Assembly: GCF_014522265.1 (NCBI RefSeq)
Contig: NZ_CP017024.1
Span: 338,501 to 402,500, forward strand
From: Pseudomonas oryzihabitans
GTDB lineage: Bacteria > Pseudomonadota > Gammaproteobacteria > Pseudomonadales > Pseudomonadaceae
Reading direction: 5' to 3'
DNA: 64,000 nucleotides
The notes beneath the pieces were generated by a model. It worked only from the letters and a program-made list of their open reading frames with translations. It had not been told where the DNA came from and did not search any database. This document shows, in pieces, positions 18,822-29,674 of this stretch (positions are counted from its first letter, which is position 1; every line of letters begins with the position of its first letter). Position numbers and translations under genes: made by a program.

Positions 18822-18961
18822 GAGCCTATTCAAAGGCTCGCGAGCTAGAGACAAACAAGGCGAAAAAGCCTGAGGAAGCGGAGTTTACGAGTGGTAAATG
18901 AGCATTCCGAAGGCATTTTCAACGCGGTTTGGCCGACGCGCAGCAGACTTTGAACAGGCTC
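18822..18961 (-). repeat. Palindromic dispersed element, copy R4 (inverted)
   Basis: Same family as R1/R2 but in the opposite orientation: CTCGCGAGCTAGAGACAAAC comes first and GGCCGACGCGCAGCAG last. The ends are GAGCCTATTCAAAGGC and GACTTTGAACAGGCTC; the central hairpin is TTTAC-GAGTG-GTAAA. It lies between the ankyrin stop codon (18816-18818) and the stop codon of the next, convergent gene (18962-18964), touching the latter. Confidence 0.85.
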
Positions 18962-19885
18962 TTAGCGCTTCTGGTAGCGATAGAACAGGTTAGGCTCGCT
19001 GACCACATAGAGGTTACCGGCGGTATCCAGGGTGACGCCTTCGGGCTGGCGGATCCGCCGTGACAGGCCACCAAAGGGCGCCACCAGGGAACGGGTATCC
19101 AGGGTATGGCCCTGGTCGTCGAGTTCGATCAGCACCCGCGATTCGTCGCTGAGCAGCAGCAGGTGGCCGGTGCGGCGATCGACATGGACCGCGGACAGGT
19201 CACCGGTGCTGGGCGCCTGGTCCAGCCAGGCCTGGCGATCAATGATGCGCAGGGCGAAGTCGCCGTCGAAGCTCCTGAGCAGGCCACGGATTTCATAGAG
19301 CTTGCGCGGCGAGTGCTCCTTGACCACGAACAGGCGATCGCGGGCGGCATCGTAGTCCAGCCCCTCGAAGCCCTGGTTGGCGCGGGGGAAGAGATCCAGG
19401 GTCAGGCTGCGATAGTCCTTGCGGCGGAGCACGTCGTCGCCCTCGGGGATGCCTACCAGGGTCAGGGCGTTGGCGCCCTCTTCCGCCAGCAGCAGGCGGT
19501 CGCCTCCCAGATAGGTCACGCCTTCGACGTCGTCGAAGCCCTCCAGGCGATGGCGTTGCAGCAGCTCGCCGTCCCGGCTCAGGGCCAGCAACTCCGGCGG
19601 ATTGTTGACCACCGCCCAGAGGCGATCCCGCTCCGGGTCATAGCTGAGGTCGGACAGATTCTCGCTGACGCCGGCCACCGGCTTGGCTTCCACCGCCACC
19701 CGGTAGCGACCGAGCTCCAGGGAGGTTCGGGGTTCGCTCTGCCACTGCTGGCCGAGCCAGAACAGCAATTGACTATCCAGATGGCTGCTGCGCAGACCCT
19801 GGGTCACTCCCAGTGCCAGCAGCAGCGCCAGGGCCAGCAGCCAGCCGGTCCGCCCAATCCTGATCCGTCGTACCCACGCCGTCAT
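18962..19885 (-). CDS. SdiA-regulated family (YjiK-like) beta-propeller protein
   Basis: 307 residues. One N-terminal transmembrane or signal-anchor helix (WLLALALLLALGVTQGL) is followed by a periplasmic beta-propeller with repeated YD-x-x-x-DRLWAVVNNPPELLAL, YLGGDRLLLAEEGAN and GFEGLDYDAARDRLFVVKE segments. Such a pattern is typical of the SdiA-regulated/YjiK family (PF06977), which resembles phytase-like propellers and has no well-defined biochemical role. A C-terminal segment IRQPEGVTLDTAGNLYVVSEPNLFY completes the propeller. It is transcribed alone, convergent with the ankyrin gene across repeat R4. Start MTAWVRR at 19885 suits the positive-then-hydrophobic signal layout. Confidence 0.8.
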   Translation of the reverse strand: MTAWVRRIRIGRTGWLLALALLLALGVTQGLRSSHLDSQLLFWLGQQWQSEPRTSLELGRYRVAVEAKPVAGVSENLSDLSYDPERDRLWAVVNNPPELLALSRDGELLQRHRLEGFDDVEGVTYLGGDRLLLAEEGANALTLVGIPEGDDVLRRKDYRSLTLDLFPRANQGFEGLDYDAARDRLFVVKEHSPRKLYEIRGLLRSFDGDFALRIIDRQAWLDQAPSTGDLSAVHVDRRTGHLLLLSDESRVLIELDDQGHTLDTRSLVAPFGGLSRRIRQPEGVTLDTAGNLYVVSEPNLFYRYQKR

Positions 19886-19952
19886 CGCCTTGCCCCGTCA
19901 TTGTTGTACGGGGCGGAGTATCCGGGGCTGTCTTTATGGTTGTGTGACAGTC

Positions 19953-22900
19953 CTAGCGCCGGGGCTGAACGGGGTTACCCTCCCAGCGCGAGCGACCCGG
20001 CAAGGTTTCGCCCTTCATCACCAGCGACAGCGGACCCAGTTCCACGTCGTCGCCGACGCGGGCGCCATAGAGCACCACGCTGCGCGGCCCCAGGTTGACC
20101 CCGGCTCCCAGCTCGACTTCGCCCACCTTCATCACCCGGTCTTCGAACAGGTGGGTCTGGGGCCCGGCCAATGCATTGAGTTCGCCATGGTCACCGAGGC
20201 GCACGCAGTCGAATTCGGTGAGGTCGGTGGTATCCAGGTAGGTGCCGCGCCCCAGGCGGGCGCCGAGCAGGCGCAGCGCCAGCGGCAGCCAGGGCGTACC
20301 GCGCAGGGTGCCGAGCAGATTGGGCACCGCCAGGGTTTCGTAGAGGCTGGTGATGGCTTCGCTGCGCCAGACGAAGAAGGTCCACATGGGCGCCGAGCGC
20401 GGGCGATAACGACCGACCACCAGCCACTTGAGTCCCAGCACCACCAGGAAGCTGGCCAGGGCGAAGGCGCTGCCGGCCAGCAGGGTCTCGCCGAGCAGTT
20501 GCAGCCAGGCGCCGGCCTGCCACAGCGGCACCAGGGCTTCGGCGATGGCGCAGCCGGCGGCGACGGTGAAGCCGGTGGGCAGCACGATGCGCAGGGCCTC
20601 GATCAGGCCACGCGCCACCCGGCGCCAAGGTGCCGGGCGGAAGGTCAGGCTTTCCGGGTAGCCGGTCAGGGTCTCCCGCGCCGGCAGCCGGACCGCCGGC
20701 GAGCCGAGCCAGGTTTCGCCCTGGCGCAGGGGCACGCCTTCGTCGAGCCGCCCCAGGACACCGATCAGGGCGTCTTCGGGGAGGTGGCAGCCGTCGGCGA
20801 CATAGGCGCCGTTGCCGACGAAACTGCGGCGGGCGATGGAGGTGCGTCTGAGGGTCATCCAGCCCTGGGCCACCTGTTCGTCACCGAGCATCACGGCATC
20901 GGCGATAAAGGTCTCGGCGCCCAGTTCCAGCAGCGAGGAGACCGGGCCCTGGGCGGTGGAGATCTCGGCATCACGGCCGACCCGGGCACCCAGCAGGCGA
21001 TACCAGAGCGCCGAATAAACGGTGGCATAGAGGCCCTGCAGACTCTGCAGCGCCGACTCCTGGATCAGGTTGGCCAGCCACTTGCGCCAGTAGAAGAGGC
21101 TGTCGATCGACCACTGGCCTTCTTCCAGCCGCGGCAGGATCAACCGCCGTGCCAGGGCGCAGCCAAGCAGGGTCAGGGCGACGCTGACCATGCCCAGCGG
21201 CAGGGCCAGTACGCCGTATTGCAGGGCATCGAGCAGCAGCGAAGAGGTGTGCCACCAGGGCAGCCCACCGAAGCTTTCCAGTTCGTCGATCAGCAGCGCC
21301 AGGGGAAACAGCGGCATGAAGAACAGCACCGAGACCACCAGGCCACTGAGGGCATAGAGCCCTTTCAGCACGGCACGCTGGGCGCGGGATACCGGAGCCG
21401 GCGGCAGGACGCGGGCACCGGCGGCGCCCTGGTCATGGGCCGGCGCGCCGCCCCAGTTGCGTCCGGCCGGGATGCGCTGGCCGCTGCGCAGGGCGGATTG
21501 GGCCTGCAGGCGCGCACCGTCACCGAGGGCGGTGTCGCCTTCGAGGATGGCATAGGAGCCGACCTGGGCTTCGCGACCCAGGGTCACGGCGCCGAGCAGC
21601 AGTTCGCCGCGCAGCACCCGGGCGTTTTCGAAGTTGACGCCGTTGCCCAGGCTGGCGCCCTGCCCCAGGGTCAGCAACTCGGGGACGCGCAGGGTCAGGG
21701 TGCCGACGAAGGCCTCGGCGCCGACCTGGGCGCCCAGCAGCCGTAGCCAGCCACGGGCCAGGGGCGAACCGCTGAGCAGGTAGGCCGGCGCCAGGGCGAG
21801 GAAGCGCTCACCCAGCCACCAGCGATAATAGGTCAGGCCCCACAGCGGATAGCGACCGGGCTGCAGGCGACCGGTCAGACGCTTGCCCAGCAGAGCCACG
21901 GCGAATTCCAGGCCGATGGCCAGAACGAACAGACTCAGGGCGGTCAGCATGGCCAAGGGCAGCGCGGTACCGGAATGGATCAGCAGCGGAAAGGCCAGGA
22001 AGGGTGCCAGCCAGCGGCCCAGGCGCAGGGTCAGGAGCGGCGGCAGGGCCACCGCCTGGGCCAGGCCACAGCGCCAGCGTCGCCAGCGGCTGGGCGGCGC
22101 CCAGGCCTCGGTGGCCGTCGCCGTGCCCGCCTCGGCGGCATCCGCCTCCAGGGCGTCGGCAATGGCGCCCAGGGTGCGGCCGGCATAGACCGCCTTGACC
22201 GTGGCGCTGGCATAGCGCGGGTCCTGGCGCAGGCGCGAGACCAGGCGGGCGGCGAACAGCGAGTGCCCGCCCAAGTCGTCGAAGAAATCCATCTCGGCGT
22301 GCAGGGGCTGACCGGGAAACAGCTCGGCGGTGGCCGCCAGCAGCGCACCCAGGGCGCCACTGGCCGGAGTGACCGGCGCCACTACGGCAATGGCCAGGGG
22401 CCGAGCTCGCAGTTGCTTGCGGTCGATCTTGCCGGAGTTCAGCCGCGGCATCTCGCCGAGCCACTCGAAGCGACTGGGCACCATGTACAGCGGCAGGCAG
22501 CCGGCCAGCTCGGTCCGCAGCAGGTCGCTGCGCGGCAGCGGACCGCCATCGCCGACCAGGAAGGCCACCAGCTGCTCCACGCCGCCTTCTTCGCGCAGCA
22601 CCACGGCCACGGTCCCGACGCCGGGTTGCCGCGCCAGGGTGGCTTCGATCTCGCCCAGCTCGACGCGATAGCCGCGGATCTTCACCTGGTCGTCGACCCG
22701 GCCCAGGCAATGCACCTGGCCGTGTTTGTCGACCCGTGCCAGGTCACCGGTGCGATAGAGCTTGAGGTCGTGGCTGCCGGTGCTCCAGGGATTGGGCAGG
22801 AATTTCTCGGCGGTCAGTTCGGGACGCCCCAGGTAGCCATCGGCCACGCCGGGACCGGTGATGCAGAGTTCACCCACCTGATCGCGTGGCAGCAGCGCCA

Positions 22901-23948
22901 GCGGCAGGCTGGCATCGGCGTGCACCACCAGCAGGCTGTAGTTGGGCAGCGGCCGGCCAATGGTCACCGGCTCGCCCGGTTGCAGTTGCGCCAGACTCGC
23001 CGAGACAGTGGCCTCACTCGGGCCATAGGTGTTGAACAGCCGCCGCTGCGGCCGACTCCAGCGCGCCACCAGGGGCTCGGGGCACATCTCGCCGCCGAGG
23101 TTGATCAGGCGCAGGCTGGGGACGTCTTCCGGCAACAGCGCCAGCAGGGTCGGCACCACGTGCAGCACGCTGATGCGATTGGCGGTCAGGGCGCGGGCCA
23201 GGGCCTCGGGGTCGGCGGTGATCTCCCGCGGCGCCAGCCAGAGGGTGGCGCCCACCAGGTAGCTGATCCAGATCTCTTCGAAGGACATGTCGAAGGCCAC
23301 CGAGAAACCCTGGTAGACCCGATCGCCGGCCTCGATGCCGAGCAGCGAATTCTCGCTGCGCAGGAAGTGACAGATGCTGTCCTGGCGGATGCCGATGCCC
23401 TTGGGCTTGCCGGTGGAGCCGGAGGTGTAGATCAGGTAGGCCAGGTGGTCCGGAGAGACCTGGCCACGCCGGCGCAGGGTCTCGCCCTGGGCCAGGCCGA
23501 CGCTCAGCTCGTCGGGGGTCCAGCAGCCGAGCCCGGGCCGCGCCAGCAGATCGGCGAAGGGCGCCCCGGTGATCACGCCCACCGCCTGGGCATCTTCCAG
23601 GCAGAGGGCCACGCGATCGGCCGGGGTTTCGGCGTCGCAGGGCAGCCAGGCGGCGCCGGTCTTGGCGATGGCCAGCTGCATCACCAGCAGCTCGATACCG
23701 CGTGGCAGCCAGAGGCCGACCACGCGGCCAGGCCCGGCACCGGCGGCCAGCAGCCGCGACGCGGCGCGGTCGGCCCAGGCGTTGAGTTCGCCATAGCTCA
23801 GGCTGCGCTCGCCTTCGAGCAGGGCGGGCCGCTCCGGCGCCCGCGCCGCGGTGGCCTCGAACAGATCGGCGAGGACTTCATCGCGGCACAGATCGGGGCG
23901 GATGGGGCCTTCGACCAGACTGAGGGAGAGTTCGGCAAGCGCTTCCAT
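19953..23948 (-). CDS. Pls/PosA-type single-module non-ribosomal peptide synthetase with C-terminal membrane/LbH domain
   Basis: 1331 residues. The adenylation domain (about 30-520) has YTSGSTGKPKG at 174-184, FNTYGPSEA at 306-314, YRTGD at 398-402 and NSGKIDRKQL near 504-513. A carrier domain follows with DDLGGHSL and phosphopantetheine Ser563. The C-terminal 760 residues hold three similar units, each with hydrophobic helices followed by left-handed beta-helix hexapeptide repeats (for example FVGTLTLRVPELLTLGQGASLG). This is the layout of epsilon-poly-lysine synthetase Pls and related PosA-type enzymes, which join one activated amino acid repeatedly. No condensation or thioesterase domain is seen. 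It is monocistronic. The actual product in Pseudomonas is unknown. Confidence 0.88.
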   Translation of the reverse strand: MEALAELSLSLVEGPIRPDLCRDEVLADLFEATAARAPERPALLEGERSLSYGELNAWADRAASRLLAAGAGPGRVVGLWLPRGIELLVMQLAIAKTGAAWLPCDAETPADRVALCLEDAQAVGVITGAPFADLLARPGLGCWTPDELSVGLAQGETLRRRGQVSPDHLAYLIYTSGSTGKPKGIGIRQDSICHFLRSENSLLGIEAGDRVYQGFSVAFDMSFEEIWISYLVGATLWLAPREITADPEALARALTANRISVLHVVPTLLALLPEDVPSLRLINLGGEMCPEPLVARWSRPQRRLFNTYGPSEATVSASLAQLQPGEPVTIGRPLPNYSLLVVHADASLPLALLPRDQVGELCITGPGVADGYLGRPELTAEKFLPNPWSTGSHDLKLYRTGDLARVDKHGQVHCLGRVDDQVKIRGYRVELGEIEATLARQPGVGTVAVVLREEGGVEQLVAFLVGDGGPLPRSDLLRTELAGCLPLYMVPSRFEWLGEMPRLNSGKIDRKQLRARPLAIAVVAPVTPASGALGALLAATAELFPGQPLHAEMDFFDDLGGHSLFAARLVSRLRQDPRYASATVKAVYAGRTLGAIADALEADAAEAGTATATEAWAPPSRWRRWRCGLAQAVALPPLLTLRLGRWLAPFLAFPLLIHSGTALPLAMLTALSLFVLAIGLEFAVALLGKRLTGRLQPGRYPLWGLTYYRWWLGERFLALAPAYLLSGSPLARGWLRLLGAQVGAEAFVGTLTLRVPELLTLGQGASLGNGVNFENARVLRGELLLGAVTLGREAQVGSYAILEGDTALGDGARLQAQSALRSGQRIPAGRNWGGAPAHDQGAAGARVLPPAPVSRAQRAVLKGLYALSGLVVSVLFFMPLFPLALLIDELESFGGLPWWHTSSLLLDALQYGVLALPLGMVSVALTLLGCALARRLILPRLEEGQWSIDSLFYWRKWLANLIQESALQSLQGLYATVYSALWYRLLGARVGRDAEISTAQGPVSSLLELGAETFIADAVMLGDEQVAQGWMTLRRTSIARRSFVGNGAYVADGCHLPEDALIGVLGRLDEGVPLRQGETWLGSPAVRLPARETLTGYPESLTFRPAPWRRVARGLIEALRIVLPTGFTVAAGCAIAEALVPLWQAGAWLQLLGETLLAGSAFALASFLVVLGLKWLVVGRYRPRSAPMWTFFVWRSEAITSLYETLAVPNLLGTLRGTPWLPLALRLLGARLGRGTYLDTTDLTEFDCVRLGDHGELNALAGPQTHLFEDRVMKVGEVELGAGVNLGPRSVVLYGARVGDDVELGPLSLVMKGETLPGRSRWEGNPVQPRR

Positions 23949-24131
23949 GGGGACAGCCTCTGGGTGTTTGGCGCAGTGTGTATCTCCCGGGTTACGCGCT
24001 CCTTAAGGGGCGCTTAGGGTTTGCTTAAGGCCGGACCAGCCCTGCGTCGCGGGCGCCAGAACGGCTCTGAAACGCGCCTTCCACTCGATCCGCCATTGAT
24101 CGGCGATGGACGGCGGTGCACTGGCGAGGCC

Positions 24132-24161
24132 AAAAAAAACGCCTCCCGAAGGAGGCGTTTT
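24132..24161 (-). terminator. Rho-independent terminator of katG
   Basis: On the minus strand ACGCCTCC-TTCG-GGAGGCGT forms a stem with the stable TTCG loop, followed by a run of eight T. It starts about 18 bases after the katG stop codon. Confidence 0.92.
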
Positions 24162-24178
24162 CAGCTACCGCTCGGCGA

Positions 24179-26934
<2,756 letters not shown>

Positions 26935-27852
26935 CTAGCCCGGGGCGAACAGCAGATTGGGCGCGTGGCGCTCGTAGCCTTCTTCCGCCAGGCGCACGTC
27001 CAGCGCCAGGCTGGCGAGATCGGCGGACAGGGGTTCGCTGCGGGCGTCGTGGTCGCGATAGAGGTGCTTGAGATAGGTCTTGCAGTGGGCGCAGGTCTCG
27101 GCGCGTAGCGGAGCCTTCTGGGCGTTGGCGTCGTCGGTGCTCAGGGAGTAGTAGCCCAGGCCCTTGCCCGTCTCGCAGTGGCTGCACTTGACCCGCACGA
27201 AGTGCCACTCGCAGGCGCACAGCGAGCAGGTGAGGTATCTCAGGCCATTGGCCTTGCCCAGGTGATGGATGATGCCGGCCATGGGCGGCGCACCGCAGCA
27301 GGGGCAGGACGTCTGACTACCCTGTTCGCGCAGGGCGCTGAAGTCACTGCGCTGCAGCCAGTGGGTCCAGGCCACCTGCAGGGCAGCGCCAAGAAAGGGC
27401 ACCACGCCAGCGGGCACCAGCTCGTAGCTGCCGGCCAGCAGGGCGATGGCCCAGGCCTTGCGCTGGCCGGCATCGGCCTGGCGCAGTTCGTCCAGGGCGG
27501 CCTGTACCGGCGCCTGCGCAAGCTTGAGGGTCTCCAGCAGGGCATCCAGCGCGGGCAACCAGTCCCCCTCGCGAACCAGGGTGTCGTAACCCAGGGGTGG
27601 CAGACCATGCTGCAGACTCTGGGCGCTGCGCGCCTCGTCCAGCGGCAGGGGGGCGAGACGGTCGAAGACCCCTTGCTGGGCTTCGCACAGGTCGGCCATC
27701 AGCAGCAGGTAGTCACTCAGCGCATTGCCGGCGGCCAGCAGGCGCAGGCGGTCGGCGCGATAGCCGAACAGCTCGCCACCGGGCAGCAGGATGAAATCGG
27801 GATTGACGGCCGCGGCTTCGATTTCGCCGGGCTCGAGGATCTGGCCCGCCAT
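26935..27852 (-). CDS. fdhE: Formate dehydrogenase accessory protein FdhE
   Basis: 305-residue cytoplasmic protein needed for maturation of respiratory formate dehydrogenases. The C-terminal half carries four CxxC-type pairs expected for the rubredoxin-like metal centres: CPCCGAPP, CSLCACEWHF, CSHC and CAHCKTYLKHLYRD. I start at 27852 (MAGQILEPGEIEAA) because AAGGAG lies 7 bases upstream; an in-frame ATG six codons earlier lacks such a site. It is the last gene of fdnGHI-fdhE. It is separated from fdnI by 192 bases holding two dispersed repeats, which may leave its expression partly independent. Confidence 0.93.
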   Translation of the reverse strand: MAGQILEPGEIEAAAVNPDFILLPGGELFGYRADRLRLLAAGNALSDYLLLMADLCEAQQGVFDRLAPLPLDEARSAQSLQHGLPPLGYDTLVREGDWLPALDALLETLKLAQAPVQAALDELRQADAGQRKAWAIALLAGSYELVPAGVVPFLGAALQVAWTHWLQRSDFSALREQGSQTSCPCCGAPPMAGIIHHLGKANGLRYLTCSLCACEWHFVRVKCSHCETGKGLGYYSLSTDDANAQKAPLRAETCAHCKTYLKHLYRDHDARSEPLSADLASLALDVRLAEEGYERHAPNLLFAPG

Positions 27853-27929
27853 GGCAGGGCTCCTTAGCAAAACGGTGGAAGATGGAGGATTCAGGATAGC
27901 GGGCGGGTTGGGATGATGGGCACCCTGCC

Positions 27930-27966
27930 CCTCACCCCAACCCTCTCCCGGAGGGAGAGGGGGTCA
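27930..27966. repeat. CCCTCTCCC/GGGAGAGGG palindromic repeat
   Basis: A CTCACCCCAACCCTCTCCC-type element with 9-bp arms CCCTCTCCC and GGGAGAGGG around GGA. A related element lies at 63096-63128. Similar short palindromes are scattered between genes in many proteobacteria. Confidence 0.6.
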
Positions 27967-28001
27967 GATCGGTGCGCGGGGGAAATCATGCGCACCTATC
28001 C

Positions 28002-28032
28002 GTAGGTTGGGTTGAGCGTAGCGAAGCCCAAC
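28002..28032 (+). repeat. GTAGGTTGGG dispersed repeat, solo half copy
   Basis: The segment GTAGGTTGGGTTGAGCGTAG with GCGAAGCCCAAC following matches the left arm of the two complete copies at 40899 and 62828. The complementary right arm is missing. It lies between fdhE and fdnI. Confidence 0.7.
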
Positions 28033-28044
28033 GATAGAGACCGC

Positions 28045-28668
28045 TCACTTCTTCTCGCGGGTGACCTTCTCGTACCACAGCGAGTGGTGCTTCTTGGCCC
28101 AGGCCCGGCTCACCCAGCCGGTCATCATCGCGGTCACCGAGCCCTTGATCCAGATCCCGGCATAGATGTGCACGATGATCGACAGCACCAGCACGAAGGC
28201 GGCCACGGCATGGGCCAGGGCGCCCAGGCGGATCACCGGGATGGGGAACAGGTGGGCGAAGTACTGCCGCCAGATGACCACGCCGCTGACCAGCAGGACC
28301 AGCATGCAGGCCAGCAGTACCCAGAACAGGATCTTCTGCCCAGGGTTGTACTTGTCGATCGGCGGCAGCTTTTCCTCGCGGTTGTTCAGCACATCGTTGA
28401 TCTGCTTGAGCCACTGGGCGTCTTCACGACCGATCTTGTTGTGCCGCCAGAAGCGGATCACCAGGAAGGCGAAGAACAGGAACATCGCCACACCCATGAA
28501 GGGATGCAGGATGCGCGTCCAGGTGCCGCCACCGAACAGGTTCGACAGCGGGAACAGCGCGGGGTGGAACAGCGCCAGTCCCGATAGCCCGGCCATGAAG
28601 AACAGGATCGCCACGATCCAGTGGTTGGTCCGCTCGTTGGCGTTGTAACGCTGGATTTCAGGTTTCAT
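28045..28668 (-). CDS. fdnI: Formate dehydrogenase gamma subunit, cytochrome b556
   Basis: 207-residue membrane anchor that accepts electrons from the beta subunit through two b haems and reduces quinone. Four hydrophobic helices are visible, around WIVAILFFMAGLSGLALF, MGVAMFLFFAFLVIRF, ILFWVLLACMLVLLVSGVVIW and AAFVLVLSIIVHIYAGIWIKG. Histidines suited to haem ligation are in ERTNHWI, ILHPFMG and IVHIYAG. It follows fdnH by 46 bases in the same operon. Length matches the FdnI/FdoI family. Confidence 0.93.
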   Translation of the reverse strand: MKPEIQRYNANERTNHWIVAILFFMAGLSGLALFHPALFPLSNLFGGGTWTRILHPFMGVAMFLFFAFLVIRFWRHNKIGREDAQWLKQINDVLNNREEKLPPIDKYNPGQKILFWVLLACMLVLLVSGVVIWRQYFAHLFPIPVIRLGALAHAVAAFVLVLSIIVHIYAGIWIKGSVTAMMTGWVSRAWAKKHHSLWYEKVTREKK

Positions 28669-28714
28669 CTCGATCTCCCAGGACGCCCCCGGCCAAACCG
28701 GGGGCGTACCCCTG

Positions 28715-29674
28715 CTAGGGCTGCTTGTCGTGCGGATCGAAGATCTGCACGGACGGACTCAGCTGCTTGACCTCGCCCCTGGGCGCATCGCCCTCGGGAC
28801 GAGGCGGCGCCTCGACCACCTCGTCGTCGTCATCGGTCCGGTTCGGGCCGACGCGCACGTAGTGGAAGAAACCGGCCAGCACCGCCGCGCCCATGGCAAA
28901 CAGCGCCAGGGGTTTGGTGAAGCCCTTCCACAGGCCCACGGTGGGGCTGATGGTCGGGTCCTTGGGCAGGTGGTTGTACAGCTGCGGCTGGTCGGCATGG
29001 TGCAGCACGTACATGACGTGGGTGCCCCCTACCCCAACCGGGTCGTACAGCCCGGCGTTCTCGTAGCCGCGGCTCTTGAGATCGACGATGCGCTCGGCGG
29101 CGTGCTCCTTCATGGCGTCCTTGGTACCGAAGACGATGGCGCCGGTCGGGCAGGTCTTCACGCAGGCCGGCTCCAGGCCGACCCCGACCCGGTCCGAACA
29201 CAGCGAGCACTTGTAGGCCTTGTTGTCCTTCTTCGAGATCCGCGGGATATCGAAGGGGCAACCGGCGATGCAGTAGCCGCAACCGATGCAGTGGTCCTGG
29301 TTGAAGTCGACGATGCCGTTGGCGTACTTGACGATGGCCCCCGGACTCGGACAGGCCTTCAGGCAACCCGGCTCGGCGCAGTGCATGCAGCCGTCCTTGC
29401 GGATCAGCCACTCCAGCTTGCCGGCCTCGTCCTCGTGCTCGGTGAAGCGCATCAGCGTCCAGGAGTCCGCGGTGAGGTCCGCCGGGTTGTCGTAGGTGCC
29501 GTGGGTGTGGCCCACCTCGTCGCGCAACTCGTTCCATTCCGAACAGGCGACCTGGCAGGCCTTGCAACCGATGCACTTGGACACATCGATCAGCTTGGCC
29601 ACTTCCGCCTGGGTGCGCACCGACGTATAGGCCGTGGTGGTCGCGGAGCGGGCGTAGATATCTTGGCTTGCCAT
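28715..29674 (-). CDS. fdnH: Formate dehydrogenase beta subunit, iron-sulfur protein
   Basis: 319 residues carrying four [4Fe-4S] clusters that move electrons from FdnG to the cytochrome subunit. Cluster motifs in order are [38 protein letters not shown] and CSLCSDRVG with CVKTCP. A single C-terminal transmembrane helix ([18 protein letters not shown]) anchors it facing the periplasm; the protein travels with the Tat-exported FdnG. The ATG at 29674 overlaps the fdnG stop codon (TGATG) and has GGAG upstream. A GTG one codon earlier is possible but less likely. Confidence 0.94.
   Translation of the reverse strand: MASQDIYARSATTTAYTSVRTQAEVAKLIDVSKCIGCKACQVACSEWNELRDEVGHTHGTYDNPADLTADSWTLMRFTEHEDEAGKLEWLIRKDGCMHCAEPGCLKACPSPGAIVKYANGIVDFNQDHCIGCGYCIAGCPFDIPRISKKDNKAYKCSLCSDRVGVGLEPACVKTCPTGAIVFGTKDAMKEHAAERIVDLKSRGYENAGLYDPVGVGGTHVMYVLHHADQPQLYNHLPKDPTISPTVGLWKGFTKPLALFAMGAAVLAGFFHYVRVGPNRTDDDDEVVEAPPRPEGDAPRGEVKQLSPSVQIFDPHDKQP

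Noticed and set aside
21975..24017. Long plus-strand frame opposite the Pls/PosA gene
   Set aside because: Mirror of the adenylation domain; composition typical of antisense frames.
27930..28032. CRISPR-like array between fdhE and fdnI
   Set aside because: Two different dispersed palindromes lie here, not direct repeats with regular spacers. No cas gene is present.
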